A stretch of DNA of 64,000 nt, taken from positions 2,294,001 to 2,358,000 of the forward strand of contig NZ_CP080598.1 of assembly GCF_019598945.1 (NCBI RefSeq), written 5' to 3'. Positions 17,269-27,190 of the stretch are shown here, one piece after another. A program made the translations under genes and the position numbers. The notes beneath the pieces were generated by a model. That model had not been told where the DNA came from and did no database searches. It saw only the letters and a program-made list of their open reading frames with translations. Every line of letters begins with the position of its first letter. The first letter of the stretch is position 1. Source of the stretch: Sphaerospermopsis torques-reginae ITEP-024 (GTDB lineage Bacteria > Cyanobacteriota > Cyanobacteriia > Cyanobacteriales > Nostocaceae).

Positions 17269-18468
17269 GTGAAACTTTGCATTGTTACCCATAAAATTCA
17301 AAAAGGTGATGGTCAAGGAAGAGTTAACTATGAGGTGGCTAAAGAAGCCATAAATCGTGGCTATCACCTGACATTATTAGCCAGTGAAATCTCACCAGAA
17401 CTAGCAGAAAATAGCCGAGTAAATTGGATAAAAATTCCTGTCAACGGATATCCTAGTGAATTTATTCGCAATTTTATCTTTGCTCAAAAAAGTGGTGCTT
17501 GGTTACGTAAACATCGCCATGAAGTAGATTTAATTAAAGTCAATGGTGCAATTACTAAAAGTGCGAGTGATGTAAATGCCGTACATTTTGTCCATAGTTC
17601 TTGGTGGCGATCGCCTGTACATATTTCTCGTCATCGTCAAGATTTATATGGTTTATATCAATGGTTTTACACTGCCATTAATGCCTATGCTGAAAAACAG
17701 GCATTTCGAGAAAGTAAAGTTGTAATTGCTGTATCTGGAAAAGTGGCTGATGAATTAGTAAACATTGGTGTACCCCGTGAGAAAATTCGGGTGATTGTTA
17801 ATGGTGTAGACTTACAAGAATTTGCTCCCGGTATTTCTCATAGGCAAAAATTGGGTTTACCAGAAAATGTCAATTTAGCCTTATTTGCTGGAGACATTCG
17901 CACAACTAGAAAAAACTTAGATTCAATTCTGCAAGCCTTAGTAAAAGTCCCCAATTTACATTTAGCAGTTGTAGGAAAAACAGAAGGTAGTCCCTTTCCA
18001 GAATTAGCAAATAGTTTAGGCATCAGTGAACGAGTGCATTTTTTAGGATATCGAAGGGATGTAGCCGAAATTATGCGGGCTGTAGATTTCTTTGTTTTTC
18101 CTTCCCGATATGAAGCTTGCAGTCTGGTTTTATTAGAAGCAATGGCTTCCGGTTTACCTGTGATCACTGCCACAGCTACAGGAGGTGCAGAATTAGTCAC
18201 ACCAGAGGCAGGAATTATTTTACCGGATACAGATGATATAAATGCTTTATCTGCCGCCTTATTGTTATTAACAGATAATATACTGCGTCAACAAATGGGT
18301 AAAGCGGCTCGCAACATTGCCGAACAACATAGCTGGTCAATAATGGCACAAACCTATTTAGACTTATTTACAGAGTTAATGCAAAATGAGGAATACAGTT
18401 CTCATCCCCACCTATCGCCGTCCCCAGGACTTATCACGCTGCCTTACCGCACTGCAAGCCCAAACTAA
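17269..18468 (+). CDS. Family 4 glycosyltransferase
   Basis: The 399-residue GT-B enzyme starts at GTG 17269 (AGAGAGG upstream). It shows KLCIVTHKIQKGDGQGRVNYEVA at the N-terminus, VIAVSGKVADELVNIGVP before the inter-domain linker, ALFAGDIRTTRKNLDSIL at the donor domain and SRYEACSLVLLEAMASGLPVITATATGGAELV (about 283-313) as donor motif. Its last 83 bp overlap the next gene; the final residues (HPHLSPSPGLITLPYRTASPN) come from that overlap and may not be conserved. Part of the HEP-type glycosyltransferase run. Confidence 0.87.
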   Translation: MKLCIVTHKIQKGDGQGRVNYEVAKEAINRGYHLTLLASEISPELAENSRVNWIKIPVNGYPSEFIRNFIFAQKSGAWLRKHRHEVDLIKVNGAITKSASDVNAVHFVHSSWWRSPVHISRHRQDLYGLYQWFYTAINAYAEKQAFRESKVVIAVSGKVADELVNIGVPREKIRVIVNGVDLQEFAPGISHRQKLGLPENVNLALFAGDIRTTRKNLDSILQALVKVPNLHLAVVGKTEGSPFPELANSLGISERVHFLGYRRDVAEIMRAVDFFVFPSRYEACSLVLLEAMASGLPVITATATGGAELVTPEAGIILPDTDDINALSAALLLLTDNILRQQMGKAARNIAEQHSWSIMAQTYLDLFTELMQNEEYSSHPHLSPSPGLITLPYRTASPN

Positions 18469-19318
18469 GCCAGTGGATCAGGTAATTGTGGTAGTCCGGG
18501 ATACAGATACAGAAACTTGGCAATTCCTGGGCGAATTTCCGCCCCACAACCTACCATTGCAAATTGTCACAGTCACAAAACCAGGAGTAGTAGCTGCTCT
18601 CAACACCGGACTTACAGCAGTAAACGGAGACATAGTTTCCATTACTGATGATGATGCTGCTCCCCATCCTGACTGGCTAGAAAAAATCACTGCCCACTTT
18701 GAAAGCGATGGTTGCATCGGTGCAGTAGGTGGACGTGACTGGATACACCAAGGCCAGAAAATAGAAACCGGTTCTTGTGCAAAAGTAGGGCGTGTACAGT
18801 GGTTTGGGCGAGTAATTGGCAACCATCATTTAGGAGTAGGAAAACCCCGTGAAGTTGATGTCCTTAAAGGTGTGAATATGAGTTTTCGCACCCAAGCAAT
18901 GGGGAAATTAAGATTTGATCAACGGATGCGAGGAACTGGCGCACAGGTACATTTTGAAATGGCATTTACCCTAGCTCTCAAACGTGCAGGTTGGAAAATT
19001 ATTTATGATCCTAGCGTTGCCGTAGATCACTATCCTGCCCAACGTTTTGATGAAGATCAGCGGGAAAACTTTAATGAAATTGCCTTTACTAACTTAGTTC
19101 ATAATGAAACCCTTGTTTTATTAGAACATTTATCACCTTTACGCCGAATTGTCTTTTTATTTTGGGCAATCTTCATCGGCACTAGGGATAGTTTAGGAAT
19201 AGTGCAATGGCTGAGATTTTTACCCAGTCAAGGCATAATTGCCACTAAAAAATTACAAGCCTCTTTGCGGGGACGTTGGCAAGCATGGCAAAGTAATAAA
19301 TTGATAATTGATAATTGA
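18386..19318 (+). CDS. Family 2 glycosyltransferase
   Basis: The 310-residue GT2 enzyme begins MRNTVLIPTYRRPQDLSRCL, with the nucleotide/metal site DIVSITDDDAAPHPDWL (about 83-98) and VGGRDW and VLKGVNMSFRTQ in the acceptor half, as in rhamnosyl- or galactosyl-type transferases. It overlaps the previous gene by 83 bp. The last codons (KLIIDN) and the stop lie inside a TTGATAA heptamer array, so the array has set the C-terminus of this protein. Confidence 0.87.
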   Translation: MRNTVLIPTYRRPQDLSRCLTALQAQTKPVDQVIVVVRDTDTETWQFLGEFPPHNLPLQIVTVTKPGVVAALNTGLTAVNGDIVSITDDDAAPHPDWLEKITAHFESDGCIGAVGGRDWIHQGQKIETGSCAKVGRVQWFGRVIGNHHLGVGKPREVDVLKGVNMSFRTQAMGKLRFDQRMRGTGAQVHFEMAFTLALKRAGWKIIYDPSVAVDHYPAQRFDEDQRENFNEIAFTNLVHNETLVLLEHLSPLRRIVFLFWAIFIGTRDSLGIVQWLRFLPSQGIIATKKLQASLRGRWQAWQSNKLIIDN

Positions 19319-19354
19319 TAATTGATAATTGATAATTGATAATTAATTGATAAC
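19301..19354. repeat. TTGATAA heptamer array
   Basis: About seven units of TTGATAA, with one interruption, overlap the 3' end of the GT2 gene and are followed by CCAATTACCCATTACC at 19374-19389. Confidence 0.9.
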
Positions 19355-19395
19355 TCGTAATTTTTCCCAATCACCAATTACCCATTACCAAAAAA

Positions 19396-20829
19396 GTGAT
19401 TTCCAAACAGATCCTTTTCAATAGTTTTTTACAAACTAATTATTCCCCAGAAAAAAGATCAGCACAAGCTTGGATAGTCATTGCTGGCTTTATCTTGCTC
19501 ACAGCAACTTGCTATTTTGGAGGTGCTGCTAATTTATTACGCTTAGTTTTTCCCGCATCTTCCTTCGTAGTTGCTGTATTTTTATACTTGCGTCATCCCA
19601 TTCTTTACATTGGTTTTACTTGGTGGATTTGGTTTCTCACACCCTTCCTAACTCGGTTAGTTGACTATCGAATTGGTTGGGACCCCACCCGGCAAATGAT
19701 GCTTGCACCTTATTTAGTGGTACTTGTTACTATTGTCACTTTTATCAAATATTTACCTGGTGCTGTTCGTCAAGGAGGTTTACCTTTTGTTTTAGGTTTT
19801 ATCGGGGTTATCTACGGTTTTTTAGTGGGATTAATTTTTAATCAACCAGTTCCAGTTATCCGCGGACTTTTAGACTGGTTAAGTCCCATTATTTTTGCAT
19901 TTCATTTATTTATAAATTGGCGAGATTATCCCAGTTATCGTCAACACATTCAGCGGGTATTTTTATGGTGTGTTTTAATCACAGGAGCTTATGGAATATA
20001 TCAATTTGTAGTTGCTCCTGAGTGGGATAAATTGTGGCTCATAGAATCAAAAATGTTTACCAGTTCTGGTAATCCTGAACCTTTCGGAATGCGGGTTTGG
20101 AGTACGCTGCACTCAACTGGTCCATTTGGCTCAGTTATGCAAGCTGGTTTGTTGTTATTATTTACCAGTTCGGGTCCGTTAATTTTTCCTGCCTCAGCAG
20201 TTGGGTATTTGTCATTTTTACTTTCTCAAGTACGTACTAATTGGGGTGGCTGGTTGTTAGGGATAATTATAATTTTGGGTTCGGTAAAAGCCCGGATTCA
20301 AATGCGTTTAATTATGATCATTTTAGTAATGGCTATGTGTGTTGTACCATTGCTGACTATTGAACCTATCTCTGAAGTTGTTACTACTCGCTTGGAAAGT
20401 TTTTCTAATCTGGAAAAAGATACTAGTTTTCAGGATAGATCAAAATCTTATGATCGAAATCTCAATTTAGCCCTTTCTACTGCTCTTGGTAATGGTTTAG
20501 GAAATATCTGGAAAGTTAATGAAAAAACTGGACAAATTGAAGTTATTGTGATTGACAGCGGCATTTTAGATATGTTTTTTACTTTGGGTTGGTTCGGTGC
20601 TATACCTTATCTTGGTGGGTTGTTATTAATGCTTTTTAGTGTTAGTAACTATACTGAAGGAAAGTTTGATAGTTTTGTTAGTGCTGCTCGTGCTATTAGT
20701 ATCAGTTCCTGCGCTCAGTTAATTATCTATAGTGGGATGTTAAGTATAGGAGGTATGATTATGTGGGGTTTTTTGGCTATGGCTATGGCAGCACATAAAT
20801 ACTATCAGCAGCAAGGAATGAGGATGTAG
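19396..20829 (+). CDS. Wzy/O-antigen-ligase-like polysaccharide polymerase
   Basis: The 477-residue protein is a multi-pass membrane protein with about ten to twelve hydrophobic helices and a large central periplasmic loop (about 205-250: WLIESKMFTSSGNPEPFGMRVWSTLHS in part). A serine/arginine-rich stretch around RLESFSNLEKDTSFQDRS (about 332-350) and a late helix pair are typical of Wzy_C/O-antigen ligase proteins. It starts at GTG 19396. It would join lipid-linked repeat units after export. It is the last gene of the island and a palindrome follows at 20907. Confidence 0.75.
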   Translation: MISKQILFNSFLQTNYSPEKRSAQAWIVIAGFILLTATCYFGGAANLLRLVFPASSFVVAVFLYLRHPILYIGFTWWIWFLTPFLTRLVDYRIGWDPTRQMMLAPYLVVLVTIVTFIKYLPGAVRQGGLPFVLGFIGVIYGFLVGLIFNQPVPVIRGLLDWLSPIIFAFHLFINWRDYPSYRQHIQRVFLWCVLITGAYGIYQFVVAPEWDKLWLIESKMFTSSGNPEPFGMRVWSTLHSTGPFGSVMQAGLLLLFTSSGPLIFPASAVGYLSFLLSQVRTNWGGWLLGIIIILGSVKARIQMRLIMIILVMAMCVVPLLTIEPISEVVTTRLESFSNLEKDTSFQDRSKSYDRNLNLALSTALGNGLGNIWKVNEKTGQIEVIVIDSGILDMFFTLGWFGAIPYLGGLLLMLFSVSNYTEGKFDSFVSAARAISISSCAQLIIYSGMLSIGGMIMWGFLAMAMAAHKYYQQQGMRM

Positions 20830-20906
20830 TTAATTTGATTAGGATTGAGAACTTGAACAGTAAGCAAAGGAGACAACACAAAGTTTCTCGTGTAAATAGC
20901 AAGCAA

Positions 20907-20939
20907 AATTCCCGATTTCTTAGAGAAGTCGGGAATTTA
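20907..20939. repeat. Dispersed palindrome after the polymerase gene, possible terminator
   Basis: AAATTCCCGATTTCT and AGAAGTCGGGAATTT are 15-bp arms with one G-T wobble around a 3-bp loop. It belongs to the same family as the element at 10310. Confidence 0.75.
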
Positions 20940-21072
20940 ATCGCGTCATGCTATATAATCATTTTTATGTTTTATTAAAAAATGCTGATTTTTAACTAAT
21001 TTATTTTTTGCTGAATTAATTATAATCTAGCTGCTTTTTGGTAATTTCATCTTTTGTATGTATGAGGTAATT

Positions 21073-21951
21073 ATGAATCAAATCAATCGTGTGGCAATTG
21101 TTGGAGGCAGTCACGGTAATGAATTAATTGGAGTTTATTTAATCAAAAAGTTCCATAAATATCCAGGTTTAATTCAGAGATCAAGTTTTGAAACTTTGTC
21201 ATTATTCGGTAATCCTAAAGCTATTGCCAGTGGGAGCAGATACATTGATAAAGATTTAAATCGTTGCTTTACTGGAGACAATTTACCTGATGACAAAATT
21301 TCTATTTATGAAGAATTAAGGGCTAAGGAAATTCAAGCAATTTTGCAACCACAAAACCAAGATTGTGTGAATGCAATTATTGATTTACATACGACTACAG
21401 CCAACATGGGATTATGTATTATTTTAGGTAATATGCACCCCCTGTTATTGCATTTGGCGGCTCATCTGAGTGCAATTAATCCTTTAGTAAAAGTCTATAT
21501 TCATCAGCAACCTAAAAACAGTGGTTTTCTCCGTTCTTTAAGTGAATTAGGTTTAGCTATAGAAGTTGGTGCTGTAGCTCAAGGTATTTTAAATGCGGAA
21601 TTGTTTCAACAAACAGAGCAACTAATTTATGCTGTGTTGGACTATTTTGAACAATGTAACCAAGGTAAAATTCCACAAAATAGTCACACCCTGACAATTT
21701 ATCAATCTATTTGTGCGGTTGATTATCCTAGAAATGAAGATGGGGAAATTAAAGCTATGATTCACCCCCAACTTCAATTTAGAGATTATCAACCTCTTCA
21801 TCCCGGTGATCCAATTTTCCTCACTTTTGAAGGTGAAGCAATTTTCTATGAGGGAGAGTCTATTGTGTATCCTCTCTTTATCAATGAAGCTGCTTATTAT
21901 GAGAAAGGAATTGCTATGTATTTTAGTCAAAAGGAAGTTATTAATATATAG
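21073..21951 (+). CDS. Aspartoacylase/AstE-type zinc hydrolase
   Basis: The 292-residue protein has the zinc-carboxypeptidase fold of aspartoacylase: [10 protein letters not shown] (His and Glu zinc ligands), [10 protein letters not shown] (substrate arginine) and [10 protein letters not shown] (third zinc ligand). The family removes the acyl group from N-acetyl-aspartate or related amides. ATG 21073 is preferred because GAGG lies 7-8 bp before it; ATG 21058 would add five residues without a ribosome site. It stands alone on the + strand after the polysaccharide island. The true substrate in cyanobacteria is uncertain. Confidence 0.85.
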   Translation: MNQINRVAIVGGSHGNELIGVYLIKKFHKYPGLIQRSSFETLSLFGNPKAIASGSRYIDKDLNRCFTGDNLPDDKISIYEELRAKEIQAILQPQNQDCVNAIIDLHTTTANMGLCIILGNMHPLLLHLAAHLSAINPLVKVYIHQQPKNSGFLRSLSELGLAIEVGAVAQGILNAELFQQTEQLIYAVLDYFEQCNQGKIPQNSHTLTIYQSICAVDYPRNEDGEIKAMIHPQLQFRDYQPLHPGDPIFLTFEGEAIFYEGESIVYPLFINEAAYYEKGIAMYFSQKEVINI

Positions 21952-22031
21952 CAATAAATAGGGAATAGGTAAGGTAGATGAATGGATATTCCAGGTACAT
22001 AGCTGACGGAAACCGATGGCTGAATGCTTAC

Positions 22032-23144
22032 CTATTTACCTACTACTAATTCTTTAATTTGTATTGGGTTGATGACGGCATATTGTCTAGTTAACTCACG
22101 GTATACAGCCAATGTTTCCTCACTTACTCGCATGGCACTAAATCTTTCTAGATTTTGCTGGGCGCGTAATTTCCAGCTTTGTAATTGTTGAGGATCTTTG
22201 AGTAATTGTGCTAAGGTATTAGCCAATGTTTGGCTATCTTTGGGTGGAATAAGAATACCAGCTTGACGATGATCTAACGTTTCAGGAATGCCATCTACAT
22301 CACTAGCGACAATGGCACAACCGGCTTCTCGTGCTTCTGTTAAAACTAAACCAAATGATTCACAATGTGAGGCGAGAACAAAGATATCTGTGGATAACAT
22401 ATATCGTTGGGGTTCTGGTTGGAAACCTTCAAAATGAATTTGTTTGCGTAGTTTACCGCAGTTTTTAACCATGCTCTCAAATATCGCACGATCAGGACCT
22501 TCTCCTACTAAATAAAGATGGGCTTGAGGAAAATCTTGAGCAATAAGTTGGAAGGCTGCAATTAACTCACCAATACCTTTTCTAGTATACATTCCTGCGA
22601 CTGTAGTAATCGCTGGATGATGTAATTTTTTAGGTTGATAATCTTGGATTTTTCTATGTCGAGGACTGCCTAAAGTACCGTTAGCAACTACTCTTAATTT
22701 TTCGGCGGGAATACCACGACGAATCATAGAATCAGCTACTGCATGACTAACTGCAATTACCCGATCTGCTAATCCCATTAATACTGCACTACGTTGAAAT
22801 TCATTATGTACAGTGGAAACTAAACTATATTCATGATTATTTCTCAAAATTCCTGCCAGTACAACTCCTGTCATCATGTGGGCATGAACAATATCTGGTT
22901 GAAATTCTTTGATAATTTCTCGATAACGCCAGGCGGCTTTAATGATGTTTAATGGTGTACGTGATTGATTGAGTTGAAAATGCTCAATTCCATGATTTGC
23001 TAATAATTTTTCGTATTCTCCACCTGCTGAGGCGACAGCAACTTTAAAACCTTGTTTTGATTGTAAACAAGCTAAGTCTACTGCGACATTGACAATTCCG
23101 TTACCGATTTTTTGGATATGGTTCGTAATGTGTAGTATTCGCAT
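22032..23144 (-). CDS. Family 4 glycosyltransferase
   Basis: The 370-residue GT-B protein starts MRILHITNHIQKIGNGIVNVAVDLA. PDIVHAHMMTGVV is the acceptor-domain motif, DRVIAVSHAVADSMIRRGIP precedes the donor domain, and the donor motif is SHCESFGLVLTEAREAGCAIVASDVDGIPE (about 268-297). It is closely followed in genome order by the PIG-L deacetylase on the same strand (93 bp gap), so the two probably act together on one glycan, for example glycosylation after deacetylation of an N-acetylated sugar. Confidence 0.88.
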   Translation of the reverse strand: MRILHITNHIQKIGNGIVNVAVDLACLQSKQGFKVAVASAGGEYEKLLANHGIEHFQLNQSRTPLNIIKAAWRYREIIKEFQPDIVHAHMMTGVVLAGILRNNHEYSLVSTVHNEFQRSAVLMGLADRVIAVSHAVADSMIRRGIPAEKLRVVANGTLGSPRHRKIQDYQPKKLHHPAITTVAGMYTRKGIGELIAAFQLIAQDFPQAHLYLVGEGPDRAIFESMVKNCGKLRKQIHFEGFQPEPQRYMLSTDIFVLASHCESFGLVLTEAREAGCAIVASDVDGIPETLDHRQAGILIPPKDSQTLANTLAQLLKDPQQLQSWKLRAQQNLERFSAMRVSEETLAVYRELTRQYAVINPIQIKELVVGK

Positions 23145-23237
23145 TTATTTTTCTCCACGGCAATTTTTTAATAAAAATTTCATCATGCAAAAAATGTTGA
23201 AATTTTAGCTTTTAGCTTTTGATTCAATACATGAAAA

Positions 23238-24014
23238 TTAACTATGAAAGAAAATTTCCTCTGAAGATAAAAATCGTTTTATAAAGCCGGGTGGTAGGGT
23301 TTGCATTTGGGAAGGATAGGCTGCGATCGCTCTTTTTTTCTTTTCTTGGACTGAGGTAATTGATAAGCGATATGCTGACTTAATATCATTGAATTTTAAG
23401 AGGATAAATAAGGGCGCTCTCCAAAATGCCCAAATAGGATACTGTAGGAGTTGGACTTTAATTCCACTTTGGGCGATCGCCTCTTTAACTAAGTAATATG
23501 TAGCTTCATGATCTCTATGACAATCTTTACGGTGTGGAACATAAACTTCTCCTGGTTGATAACTTTTTAACAGTTCGGAAATCTGTGCAATGGTTTGTTG
23601 TTTTTCTTCAGTATTTAAATCTGGTAAACTGCCATCTTTTTTATCCAAAAAGTGAATTTCTGAAGGAGAAACACCCAAAATATCTAATGCTTCTAAAGAC
23701 TCTTGTTTACGAATTTGAATGATTTGATTTTGAATATTTGTATCTGCACCATGTGAACCCCGTCCATCGGTTAAAAAAGTGACGGCTACTTTTATTCCTT
23801 GTTCCCGTTTGCGAGCGATCATCCCACCACAACCTAAAGTTTCATCATCTTGATGGGGAGAAAAAACCATTGCAGAAGCTTCACTAAATTGAAACTGTTC
23901 ACTTCCCCAACCTAAAATAAATTTTGCAAGTAAACTAGCATGAATATATTGGACTGTATTTAATAAATTGCTGGGAATTAATTTTTGTAATTCCATCAAG
24001 GTTGTTTTTACCAT
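23238..24014 (-). CDS. PIG-L/LmbE family deacetylase
   Basis: The 258-residue protein has the zinc-binding FSPHQDDETLGCGG motif at about residues 52-65 and VTFLTDGRGSHG after it, then YVPHRKDCHRDHEATYYLV with the third histidine ligand. PIG-L enzymes remove the N-acetyl group from GlcNAc-linked lipids or small glycosides. The usual PHPDDE reads PHQDDE here. It sits upstream of a GT4 gene in the same direction, which fits a glycan-modifying pair. Confidence 0.87.
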   Translation of the reverse strand: MVKTTLMELQKLIPSNLLNTVQYIHASLLAKFILGWGSEQFQFSEASAMVFSPHQDDETLGCGGMIARKREQGIKVAVTFLTDGRGSHGADTNIQNQIIQIRKQESLEALDILGVSPSEIHFLDKKDGSLPDLNTEEKQQTIAQISELLKSYQPGEVYVPHRKDCHRDHEATYYLVKEAIAQSGIKVQLLQYPIWAFWRAPLFILLKFNDIKSAYRLSITSVQEKKKRAIAAYPSQMQTLPPGFIKRFLSSEEIFFHS

Positions 24015-24264
24015 ATTTTTTTACTTCCTCTACTTTTATTTTCGTTTATTCTCTTAACAGAGTCTCAAGCATTGAAAATCATGTCAAAGGACAAAACCTT
24101 AATTATCATCATATTTAAATAAAATCAGCTAGATTTATTGATTTTGTAAATTTGTTCTCTAATTATGAAGATTAAAATGTCCATGAATCAGCACACCAAA
24201 AAATTTTATTTGTTCACATTAACAATCATTATTTGATTGTCAATAATCAAATATTCTGACTCAT

Positions 24265-24293
24265 GTACGGGTTTAGCATTGCTAAACCCATAC
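24265..24293. repeat. Inverted repeat in a 335-bp gap
   Basis: GTACGGGTTTAGC (24265-24277) and GCTAAACCCATAC (24281-24293) pair with one mismatch around ATT. There is no T-run on either strand. The rest of 24015-24349 is AT-rich with nothing recognised. Confidence 0.75.
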
Positions 24294-24349
24294 TTAATCC
24301 TAAATGCTAGATTTTTACACTTAATCCAATAAGTTGGATAACCTAATTT

Positions 24350-26596
24350 TTAGGAAATTGGTAAACGATAAATAATCACTTTTCCTTTCCAATTTTCTTC
24401 CACAAACACTAAATATTCACCATTACGACGACGAAAAGCGCGGATACCGTGGGGAATATCCACCCAACCACTTTCTCCACCAACTTCTGGACCTGGACTA
24501 AATTTTTTGACAAGTTTGCCTGTAGTGGCATTATAGATATTAACCTCCGCAGTTTTAGATGTCACTGTAAATACATAATCTCCTGCTACACTCATAGCGG
24601 CGGTAGCAATTTCTCGTTTACCAGTGGTGTCATAAGGAATGACAGTTCGCCATTTAGGAGTGCGATTTCCTTTACTCCAATTATCAAATCTGGCAATTTC
24701 TGAGCCGACAACTTTAGCTTCATCACCAATGGAAGGATGTTCAGCAGTAAAACCTGACAAATACATCGTATCTGTTTCGGGAAAATATTCAATTCTTCGC
24801 AAATCTTTAAAGAAGCTAGGAGTCTTTTCCTTTTGCATGGAACGATAGTTATAAATCGGATTTCCTTTACTATCTAATCCCTGTAAAGGATAATGGCGAA
24901 TACCATCTTCCGTTCGCAAAGCTTTCCAAACATCGCCTTTTGTATCTACCCACCAACCTCCTAAATAGGGATAATCTTCACTCCTATCATATTCATTTTG
25001 ATCAAATGCACCATTACCATTTTTATCTCGCCAAATCCATTCTCCTTTGGCTGGTTGATATGGTGGCCAATTAGCTTTTATTCCTTTTATTCCTGGACTA
25101 TCCACATTAGTTTTAACAAACATTGCGGCAGGAATTGCAATTTCACCATCTGTATTTGGTTGAAACCGATAAATTTGTAGAAAACTGCTATACATATCTG
25201 TCAGGAATAAAAAAGGCTTTCCTTGAATACGACGGAAAATAGGAGCATCTGGAGATGTATGTAGACGCGGATCTTGAGGATATTTGAAAGGATTTAAAGT
25301 ATAAGCTTTATATGTCCACTGTTTACCTGCTGGTTTACTGTAATCCATCCAATATTCTTCTTGTTTGGTGAAAAGATTAACACCATCACTTTTAGGATCA
25401 GTATCGGCATTATCAACAAAGATCAAACCAAGTAATTGCCATTGCAGTTTTCCCGATGGGGAGAATTTTCTTAAATCTGTTCCTGAATTATTAAAGCCAT
25501 TATTGTTGATATAGAAATTGCCGGCGCTGTCTGCACCTACGCCTGTAATACCATAAAGTTTTAAGTCTTGAACTTCTCCAGGAACACCACTATAAATTCC
25601 ATTTTTAGTTCCGAAAGTTCCTACCTGGACAGGTTGGTTTTTGATGTTGTAAATGAGTACCTGTTGCCGGATGCCATTTTCTGCTACTAATAATCTCTCT
25701 TGTTTGTTTATTGGTTTAGAAATGGCGATCGCTCTAGGATCAACCACATCTACAATTTGTTGGGGTAATTTTTTACCACTTTGATCATAATTAACTATTT
25801 TAGCTGCTGTGTTACCTTTTTTATTTTGAATAATCCATAAATTTCCTCGTGGATCAACGGCTATTCCTCCCGGATTGGTAACGCTAAATTTACCCATTTC
25901 TTGCATTGTTTCTGTATTTAAAATATGCACAATGTTGGCATCAGCATTACTCACAAATAACTTATTATCTACCATTGCTAAACCAGTAACTTCGCTTTTG
26001 TCACTGATAATTAACATACTTTTATCCCAACCATTTCCCCCAGGAAAAGGTGCAGGTTTTCCCGTTAAATCATAGCGTCTCACACAGTACCAAGTTTTAC
26101 CCTCAGAAGGATAACCTTCTTTTTTACTACTCATTCCTCCCTGTCTCATAGCAACATAAATATATTTGTTATTGGCTGTAACCGCTTTCCCACCAAGACG
26201 ATACCAACCATGCAAATCTTCCAGGAAACCTATGACTTTACCATCTTTATAAATAGCTGCTTCCATGCCAGCTTCATCCCAAATACTGTTAGTGTAAACC
26301 AGTCCATTTCCTGTAACATACATCGCCTCTATATAGTTTTGTACCCTTAGTTCTCCCTTACCAATAGTATTACCAAGCCAAGATGTTTGATAAGTAAATA
26401 CTGGTGCTGTGGCTGTTTGAGTTGTGGCTTTTTCCATTGTCATTCCCGCAAAGATGACAATTAAGCTACAAGTGAAACACAGTAAAATTTTGACAGCTAT
26501 ATTTTGTCGCCAGTACCTACTCCTAACTACATTATTAATAACTTGAATTAGCTGTTGTTGAATTTTTTGAATTTGTGAAGTGAATCTGTTTTTCAT
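24350..26596 (-). CDS. Membrane-anchored NHL/beta-propeller-like protein
   Basis: The 748-residue protein (757 from the upstream ATG at 26623) has one N-terminal membrane segment (VKILLCFTCSLIVIFAGMTM) and an otherwise extracytoplasmic body. Repeated segments of the form VTGLAMVDNKLFVSNAD, PGGIAVDPRGNLWIIQN and ITGVGADSAGNFYINN are typical of NHL or SMP-30 propeller blades. WRDKNGNGAFDQNEYD (about residue 540) looks like a calcium-binding EF-hand or dockerin loop. No catalytic motif is seen. It neighbours the PIG-L/GT4 pair and may bind or shape extracellular glycan; that is a guess. Confidence 0.7.
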   Translation of the reverse strand: MKNRFTSQIQKIQQQLIQVINNVVRSRYWRQNIAVKILLCFTCSLIVIFAGMTMEKATTQTATAPVFTYQTSWLGNTIGKGELRVQNYIEAMYVTGNGLVYTNSIWDEAGMEAAIYKDGKVIGFLEDLHGWYRLGGKAVTANNKYIYVAMRQGGMSSKKEGYPSEGKTWYCVRRYDLTGKPAPFPGGNGWDKSMLIISDKSEVTGLAMVDNKLFVSNADANIVHILNTETMQEMGKFSVTNPGGIAVDPRGNLWIIQNKKGNTAAKIVNYDQSGKKLPQQIVDVVDPRAIAISKPINKQERLLVAENGIRQQVLIYNIKNQPVQVGTFGTKNGIYSGVPGEVQDLKLYGITGVGADSAGNFYINNNGFNNSGTDLRKFSPSGKLQWQLLGLIFVDNADTDPKSDGVNLFTKQEEYWMDYSKPAGKQWTYKAYTLNPFKYPQDPRLHTSPDAPIFRRIQGKPFLFLTDMYSSFLQIYRFQPNTDGEIAIPAAMFVKTNVDSPGIKGIKANWPPYQPAKGEWIWRDKNGNGAFDQNEYDRSEDYPYLGGWWVDTKGDVWKALRTEDGIRHYPLQGLDSKGNPIYNYRSMQKEKTPSFFKDLRRIEYFPETDTMYLSGFTAEHPSIGDEAKVVGSEIARFDNWSKGNRTPKWRTVIPYDTTGKREIATAAMSVAGDYVFTVTSKTAEVNIYNATTGKLVKKFSPGPEVGGESGWVDIPHGIRAFRRRNGEYLVFVEENWKGKVIIYRLPIS

Positions 26597-26623
26597 AAAA
26601 TTGCTATGGCTGCATATTGGCAA

Positions 26624-27190
26624 AAATGAGTTGCTAAATTATGCTTTTGCTTTTTGATATCTTGTTCCTTTTCTAAAAACCGTAGCGGAGAAAAGACACA
26701 GAAACATCATTGGTACTAAATATCAATAAACTAACAAATAAATGTTGCATTTTAGGTAATTTCATCAGAACTTTATCAAAAAAATATATTTTTGATATTT
26801 TCTCATCTGCCAATATTCTGATTTTTCTGAAAAATAATTTATCTTCCTTTCGGAACTTGTTAATTATAATACAGGATTCATCAAAACCTAATTCTGTAGA
26901 TAGATACAAAGCTTGAAAAAATATTTAATTATCAAAGGTGCGGATTTAATATATATTAATGATATTAATAATCACAGTAATAATTTTACTAAGTACAAAA
27001 TCCCAAGACTTCCTGTATTCAGGAAACTCGATATATAAAAATAATTTATTCAAAAACTACCTGATTTACAAATTTTTAACCGGATTAAACTAAAGGTTTG
27101 TTAATTGATGATTGTGAGCATTAATTGTATCGTTTCAGACTTACCTATTAAATAGGTTTCATTTTGTGAGGAAGTTAAGGAGATAATTAG
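26624..27190. other. Intergenic region between divergent genes
   Basis: About 570 bp, very AT-rich, between divergently transcribed genes, so it should hold two promoters. A small hairpin TTCCTG-TATT-CAGGAA lies at 27010-27025. Overlapping short frames on both strands have no protein-like features. Confidence 0.5.

Noticed and set aside
26673-26916. Overlapping short frames on both strands
   Set aside because: Low-complexity AT-rich sequence; mutual overlap and lack of ribosome sites argue against real genes.
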